From an uncultured Lachnospiraceae bacterium (GTDB taxonomy: Bacteria; Bacillota; Clostridia; Lachnospirales; Lachnospiraceae), in assembly GCA_905236365.1 (NCBI GenBank), contig CAJOPP010000031.1:1-9593 (forward strand): 9,593 nt of DNA, written 5' to 3'. The stretch's first letter is position 1; every line of letters begins with the position of its first letter. Below the pieces are notes generated by a model. It was not told where the DNA came from and did not search any database. It was given only the letters and a program-made list of their open reading frames with translations. Shown in pieces: positions 6,249-9,593 of the stretch. A program made the translations under genes and the position numbers.

Positions 6249-7069
6249 AAAAAAGAATGTTATACAGGATACGAAGTACGTCGAAGGTACCACATGATCT
6301 GTCCAATCCGGAGTATTCGGCAGAACCGGGGCGGGATTATAGGCTATATCATTTTGTCTGGAAGGACTGGATCGAATATGCTGTCAGAGAGATGATAAAA
6401 GGTGTCCTGATCTGTTATCTGTTCTTTGATTCGTATAAGGCGTTCTTGTTTTTATTACCGTTTGCAATATTTGATTACCATCATATGAAAAAGCAGAAAG
6501 TGGAAGAGGTAAAAAGGGAGTTGACCAGCCAGTTTAAGAGTATGGTGGAGGCTGTATCTGCTTCTTTGAATGCAGGTTATTCCTTAGAAAGAGCATTTGT
6601 GGATGCAAAGCGGGATATGGAACTTCTCTATGAGAAAGAGGTTCCGATTCTGTTGGAGTTAGACAGAATTCTGGCAGGAATGCACATGAATATTCCTGTA
6701 GAACAATTACTGGCTGATTTCGGCAGGCGAAGCGGAAATGAGGATATTCAGAATTTTGCCAATGTGGTTGCAGCGGCAAAAAAAAGCGGAGGCAATCTTA
6801 TTCGGATCATACAAAAAACGGTGAACAGTATTACAGATAAAATAGCAGTAGAGGAAGAGATTGAAACACTGATTGCGGCAAAGAAGCTGGAGGAGCGGAT
6901 CATGATGGTCATGCCCTATGGAATTATACTCTATCTGAGGTTGAGCAATGGAGAGTTTTTAGAAGCTCTTTACCATAACCTGATCGGGGTTTTTTGTATG
7001 ACTGTGTTTTTGATCGTCATCTATATGGCAGAGTTATGGGCAGGAAAAATTATGGAGATACAGGTATGA
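6245..7069 (+). CDS. tadB: TadB-like type II secretion F-domain platform protein
   Basis: This predicted inner-membrane platform protein works with TadA and TadC in pilus assembly. From GTG 6245 it has 274 residues. A basic soluble N-terminus (1-45) is followed by two hydrophobic segments at about 48-62 and 64-78. A cytoplasmic T2SSF domain spans about 95-220, with LTSQFKSMVEAVSASLNAGYS near 93-113, typical of family openings, and the helical GGNLIRIIQKTVNSITDK near 182-199. Two further TM helices lie at about 219-234 and 243-265. Length and topology fit TadB. Its last codons overlap the next gene as ATGA (7066-7069), so it is very probably translated together with tadC. The TadB rather than TadC name rests on gene order and on the compact architecture. 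Confidence 0.88.
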   Translation: MKKRMLYRIRSTSKVPHDLSNPEYSAEPGRDYRLYHFVWKDWIEYAVREMIKGVLICYLFFDSYKAFLFLLPFAIFDYHHMKKQKVEEVKRELTSQFKSMVEAVSASLNAGYSLERAFVDAKRDMELLYEKEVPILLELDRILAGMHMNIPVEQLLADFGRRSGNEDIQNFANVVAAAKKSGGNLIRIIQKTVNSITDKIAVEEEIETLIAAKKLEERIMMVMPYGIILYLRLSNGEFLEALYHNLIGVFCMTVFLIVIYMAELWAGKIMEIQV

Positions 7070-8445
7070 GATGGATAAATGGAGGTATATATGGTCTGAT
7101 TTTTATCCTGTTTCTGGTGTGGGTACTGAGTCTGAAAAAGCAGGAAACAGAACTTTCCGGATATGTGCGATATATAAAAAAGCATGGTTCGGTCATCCTG
7201 CTGCTTCTGCTTGTGAACAGTATCAGTTTTGGCATGACCTTTTGGAAAGAGCAGGGACAGATCTATATAAAAAAAGATGGGTATGGAGGATCGGAAAAGC
7301 AGGTAGATTTTCTTTTGGAAAAGGAAGAGACGAAAGAAGAGGTCTCGCTTACTGTTCATCCCCGGACCTTAACCAAAAAAGAACTTGAGGCAAAGTGGCA
7401 GGAAGCTTTTTCTTATCTGGAAGAACATATAAAGGGGGAAAATGAATCCCTTTCCAATGTAAATAAGAATCTGGATTTTTCCCTGGATTATGAAGAATAT
7501 CCCTTTGACCTGGAAGTACAGCCGGAAGACTATGGATTGATGGACAGTGAGGGAAATTTGAGAAATGAAAGCTCCGTGTTATTGGAAGCAGGTTATGATG
7601 AGAATGATTTAAAAAAAGGAATTCCGACTCGTGTAACAGTTTCTCTCTGGTATGGTGAGGAGTGTGACAGAAAGGTCTATGAACTGCTTATCTTCCCCAA
7701 AGAGGAGAGTGAAATGGAAAAACAGTTTTCTAAGGCTTCGGATTATCTGAAACAGCAGGAGCAGGATGCATTATATCAGGAAGGGTTTGCAGTATCTCCC
7801 AATGTAGAAGGAGTGCAGATCACAAGAACGGATCAGAGCCGAGTTACGCCTTTTGAAATCCTGGTGATAGGCGGATTGTTGATAGGCTTATTGTTACTTC
7901 GGGAACGGGAAAATGTTAAAAACGAGGAGAAAAGACGAAGAGAACAGCTGCTTCGCTGTTACCCGTGGTTTGTAAATGAGCTGGTTCTGTTATTGGGGGC
8001 GGGAATGCAGGTGAAGAATATTTTTTTTGTTCTGATAGAGGAATATGAAAATGAAAAGAAGAGACAGAAAGAGGAGACAAACAGGGTGATAAAGAAAAGT
8101 CACATGGAAGATTATAAAGCTCCTCTGATGAAGGAACTGAATGTGGCGAGGCGCAGTCTGAAGCTTGGAATGTCAGAAGAACAGGTATATTACCAGTTGG
8201 GAAGACGTTTAAAACTGCCCTGCTACATCAAACTGATGACATTGTTAGAACAAAATGTGAGAAAAGGTGCAAAAGGCATAACAGAGGCCTTTGAGCAGGA
8301 AGAACTTGCTGCTTTGGAGGAGAGAAAGAATCTTGCAAAGCGATATGGAGAAGAAGCAAGTACAAAATTATTAGGTCCAATGATCCTGTTATTACTGGTG
8401 GTGATGTGCATGATCATGATACCGGCGTTTTTAAGTTTTGCATAG
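7066..8445 (+). CDS. tadC: TadC-like F-domain protein with a large predicted extracytoplasmic insertion
   Basis: ATG 7066 overlaps the tadB stop (ATGA) and has GGAG at 7054-7057; upstream in-frame ATGs lie deep inside tadB. The 459-residue product has TM helices at about 7-23, 41-59, 262-279 and 435-457. Residues 298-430 form the cytoplasmic F-like domain (WFVNELVLLLGAGM near 301-314, ARRSLKLGMSEEQVYYQLG near 361-379). Usual TadC proteins are near 300 residues. The extra length is the 60-261 segment, which is soluble, acid-rich and contains VSLTVHPRTLTKKELE near 93-107. If the F-domain is cytoplasmic, the TM order puts this segment outside the membrane and the basic loop 24-40 inside. I do not recognise a named domain in it. 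Role inferred: TadB partner in the assembly platform, perhaps with a sensing or pilin-contact function on the outside. Confidence 0.82.
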   Translation: MRWINGGIYGLIFILFLVWVLSLKKQETELSGYVRYIKKHGSVILLLLLVNSISFGMTFWKEQGQIYIKKDGYGGSEKQVDFLLEKEETKEEVSLTVHPRTLTKKELEAKWQEAFSYLEEHIKGENESLSNVNKNLDFSLDYEEYPFDLEVQPEDYGLMDSEGNLRNESSVLLEAGYDENDLKKGIPTRVTVSLWYGEECDRKVYELLIFPKEESEMEKQFSKASDYLKQQEQDALYQEGFAVSPNVEGVQITRTDQSRVTPFEILVIGGLLIGLLLLRERENVKNEEKRRREQLLRCYPWFVNELVLLLGAGMQVKNIFFVLIEEYENEKKRQKEETNRVIKKSHMEDYKAPLMKELNVARRSLKLGMSEEQVYYQLGRRLKLPCYIKLMTLLEQNVRKGAKGITEAFEQEELAALEERKNLAKRYGEEASTKLLGPMILLLLVVMCMIMIPAFLSFA

Positions 8446-8544
8446 GTTGAGCACCTGTTGGATGCTTATAGCAAATATTCGAACGAAGTGCCTATGCTTT
8501 CAAATCGTCCTGCATCGGGAATACGATGTTACGGAGGAGCAAAG

Positions 8545-8568
8545 ATGATGACGTGGGAAAGGAGGTGA
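8545..8568 (+). CDS. Possible 7-residue leader ORF (MMTWERR) ahead of flp
   Basis: ATG 8545 follows GGAGGAG (8533-8539) with 5-nt spacing, a strong ribosome site. The frame reads MMTWERR and stops at TGA 8566-8568, and that stop is part of the SD of the pilin gene. Ribosomes ending here would cover or clear the flp SD, so coupled initiation is possible. It is too short to show coding bias, and the SD could be fortuitous. Confidence 0.3.
   Translation: MMTWERR
8558..8568 (+). promoter_or_regulatory. Near-perfect SD of the Flp pilin gene
   Basis: AAAGGAGGTGA matches the anti-SD over its full core, with 5 nt to ATG 8574. It is the strongest ribosome site in the window, as expected for an abundant structural subunit. 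It also decides the start against in-frame ATG 8526 and GTG 8554. Confidence 0.8.
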
Positions 8569-8573
8569 GGCGT

Positions 8574-8756
8574 ATGAGCTGGTTAAAGAAAGCATGGATG
8601 GAATTTCTAAGTGATGAATCCGGTATGGGAGTTGTGGAAGTCATTTTGATCATAGTGGTGTTAATTGCAATGGTCATCATATTCAAGGAGCAGATTACAA
8701 ATCTGGTGAATAATATTTGGAAGTCCATCAATCAAAATGCAAAGAAAATCTATTAA
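8574..8756 (+). CDS. flp: Flp-type (type IVb) pilin, Flp1-like
   Basis: This 60-residue prepilin is the likely main subunit of the Tad pilus. A short leader, MSWLKKAWMEFLSDESG, with basic residues ends at G17. The mature part begins MGVVE, giving Glu at +5 (E22), the hallmark of type IV prepilins. A hydrophobic helix of about 17 residues (VILIIVVLIAMVIIF) follows, then a polar C-terminal tail ending NQNAKKIY. The predicted mature pilin is 43 residues, within the small Flp size range. Cleavage should be by the TadV at 3543. The start at 8574 follows AAAGGAGGTGA. Similar proteins in Clostridia are grouped as Flp1-like (PF16982 by recall). The gene lies 128 nt after tadC and 108 nt before the next gene, in a position normal for Firmicute Tad clusters. 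Confidence 0.9.
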   Translation: MSWLKKAWMEFLSDESGMGVVEVILIIVVLIAMVIIFKEQITNLVNNIWKSINQNAKKIY

Positions 8757-8783
8757 AAAAAGATGTTACTTTTGAATGATTTA

Positions 8784-8834
8784 TCAGGGGGTGTGAAACA
8801 ATACCCTGTCTGTGCCGCAGTAGCGGTTCCCTGA
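8784..8834 (+). other. Alternative hairpins in the flp to downstream-gene spacer
   Basis: TCAGGG (8784-8789) can pair with CCCTG at 8804-8808 or with CCCTGA at 8829-8834. In the second form, a CCGC/GCGG hairpin (8815-8818 with 8823-8826, AGTA loop) sits inside. The two pairings exclude each other. No T-tract follows, so this is not a classic terminator. It lies 20-70 nt before the SD of the next gene and could act in mRNA stability, processing or translation. Found by eye, without energy calculation. Confidence 0.35.
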
Positions 8835-8864
8835 ATATCTCAGAAAACAACCCGGAGGTGTGCT

Positions 8865-9593
8865 ATGAACAATCGAGGTCAGACAACTATTTTATTCTCT
8901 TTTATGATCAGTGTATTATTTCTTTTCACCTTGACTGCACTTGAGGTGGGGAGAATTTATATGAGCAAGGTAAAGACCAGAGCTATTGTTCATAGTACAT
9001 GCTCTAACCTGATGGCAGATTATAACAGAGAATTGTTTGAACGATATCATTTATTATTTATGGATCCTACTTATGGAACAGGAGGTGAGGCAGCTGCAGA
9101 GGAAAAAATAGAGGATTATCTGGATGTTTCCTTAAATGGAGATGGAAATTCCGGACTCTACCAATTTACATTAGAAGAACTGGCTGTAGTCAGTGAAGAT
9201 CACATTTTGGACAATAATATGGAGCTTTTAAAAAAACAGATCATCGATTATGAAAAGACGGAAGGAATTGTACATAAAGCAAAAGACTTAGGAGAAAAAT
9301 TAACGAGTAACGGACAGGAAGGAGTGGATGAAAATAACAGAAAGAATGTGGAGGATGCGGCGAGAGAAACAGAGATAAACGGGGTGGAATTACCGCAGTT
9401 GGAAACAGAAGAAACGAATGGGGAGGATACAGAGAATGTTGAGGTTTCTGATCCGAGAGATACTCTGAAAGAATGTTTAAAAAACGGATTGCTTTCCTTC
9501 ATTCTACCGGATGGTAGTAATGTTTCGAAAGAATCATATGATTTTCAGAAAGCACCATCTAAGGAATATAAGGAGCAGGAAGAGGGAGAAAAG
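8865..9593 (+). CDS. TadE/TadG-like pseudopilin, DUF5702-type, 3' truncated by window edge
   Basis: The frame is open to the last base; 243 residues are visible. GGAGG (8854-8858) precedes ATG 8865. The N-terminus MNNRGQTTILF leads into a TM helix at about 8-27 ending LEVGRIYMSK. It then continues with TRAIVHSTCSNLMADYNRELF and ERYHLLFMD (to ~67). This pattern of G, helix, 'VGR.Y' and 'adyn..Lf..Y.Llf.D' is what I recall from DUF5702 and TadG-type proteins of clostridial Tad loci. Most of the protein would lie outside the membrane. Residues 150-195 are acidic, Asn/Glu-rich and probably flexible. DPRDTLKECLKNGLLSFILPDG (196-217) looks like a second structured piece. A prepilin site after G5 lacks Glu+5 (Leu there), so processing is uncertain. 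Role inferred: minor pilin or surface adaptor. The rest of the gene is beyond the window. Confidence 0.78.
   Translation, partial: MNNRGQTTILFSFMISVLFLFTLTALEVGRIYMSKVKTRAIVHSTCSNLMADYNRELFERYHLLFMDPTYGTGGEAAAEEKIEDYLDVSLNGDGNSGLYQFTLEELAVVSEDHILDNNMELLKKQIIDYEKTEGIVHKAKDLGEKLTSNGQEGVDENNRKNVEDAARETEINGVELPQLETEETNGEDTENVEVSDPRDTLKECLKNGLLSFILPDGSNVSKESYDFQKAPSKEYKEQEEGEK

Larger units (their letters stand above)
8446..8573 (+). other. Leader region of the Flp pilin gene
   Basis: This 128-nt gap is longer than any other spacer within the preceding cluster. It contains a small hairpin (CATCG 8513-8517 with CGATG 8524-8528, 6-nt loop), then two SD sequences in a row: GGAGGAG (8533-8539) before a 7-codon reading frame, and AAAGGAGGTGA (8558-8568) before flp. 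I found no convincing promoter or terminator in it. Confidence 0.5.

Noticed and set aside
6994..7065. Extra 24 residues at the tadC N-terminus
   Set aside because: They lie wholly within tadB in another frame; the ATGA overlap with an upstream GGAG at 7066 is the better start.
8447..8480. Possible promoter before flp (TTGAGC near 8447 with TATAGC or AATATT)
   Set aside because: Spacers would be 14 or 21 bp, outside the usual range, and both hexamers are poor.
8526..8573. Extra 16 residues at the Flp N-terminus
   Set aside because: No SD precedes ATG 8526, while the start at 8574 has a near-perfect SD and gives a normal short prepilin leader.
8784..8834. c-di-GMP riboswitch ahead of the DUF5702-like gene
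   Set aside because: Such riboswitches do occur near pilus genes in clostridia, but the conserved core I recall is absent and the spacer is too small.
1..9593. CRISPR arrays, tRNA/rRNA genes, insertion sequences, toxin-antitoxin or defence genes
   Set aside because: Read on both strands; no regular repeat-spacer pattern, no RNA-gene features, no transposase or terminal repeats, and nearly all sequence is explained by the genes listed.

Overview
The window looks like a chromosomal segment of a monoderm Clostridia, most likely a Lachnospiraceae-type gut anaerobe. Codon use is AT-leaning (AGA, GGA and AAA rich), Shine-Dalgarno sequences are strong (AAGGAGG), and the protein families are the Firmicute forms of GalU, DUF2508/YaaL and the Tad pilus proteins. 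The taxonomic call is inference from sequence style, not from a marker gene.

Layout. (1) Positions 1-882 hold the 3' part of galU (UTP-glucose-1-phosphate uridylyltransferase), cut by the left edge. (2) Positions 943-2754 encode a membrane-anchored hybrid sensor histidine kinase (two TM helices, PAS-like domain, HisKA, HATPase, C-terminal receiver). (3) A small DUF2508/YaaL-like gene lies convergently on the minus strand; its start moves to 3032 because the SD sits inside the longer reading. (4) About 490 bp of AT-rich intergenic DNA follows (3051-3542). It has two sigmaA-like promoters facing right, three GTT-centred direct repeats spaced exactly 22 bp (LytTR-like), and an 8-bp-arm inverted repeat. 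(5) From 3543 to the right edge runs a Tad (tight adherence, type IVc pilus) cluster: tadV prepilin peptidase, a tadZ-like ATPase with a degenerate P-loop, tadA motor ATPase, tadB, a tadC with a ~200-residue predicted extracytoplasmic insertion, a Flp-type pilin, and the start of a DUF5702-like TadE/TadG-type protein that runs off the window.

How the genes work together. In Tad systems the prepilin peptidase removes the leader from Flp, TadA powers assembly on the TadB/TadC inner platform, TadZ positions the machine, and TadE/G-like proteins act as minor pilins or surface adaptors. tadA-tadB and tadB-tadC overlap by 4 nt (GTGA, ATGA), indicating translational coupling. flp and the last gene instead have 108-128 nt leaders with possible RNA structure and a very short leader ORF, which may set pilin dosage apart from the machinery. 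No secretin or outer-membrane Tad gene is seen, as expected for a monoderm.

Most of the window is a recognisable, known type of system. The least described parts are the TadC insertion, the tandem-repeat promoter region and the leaders around flp.
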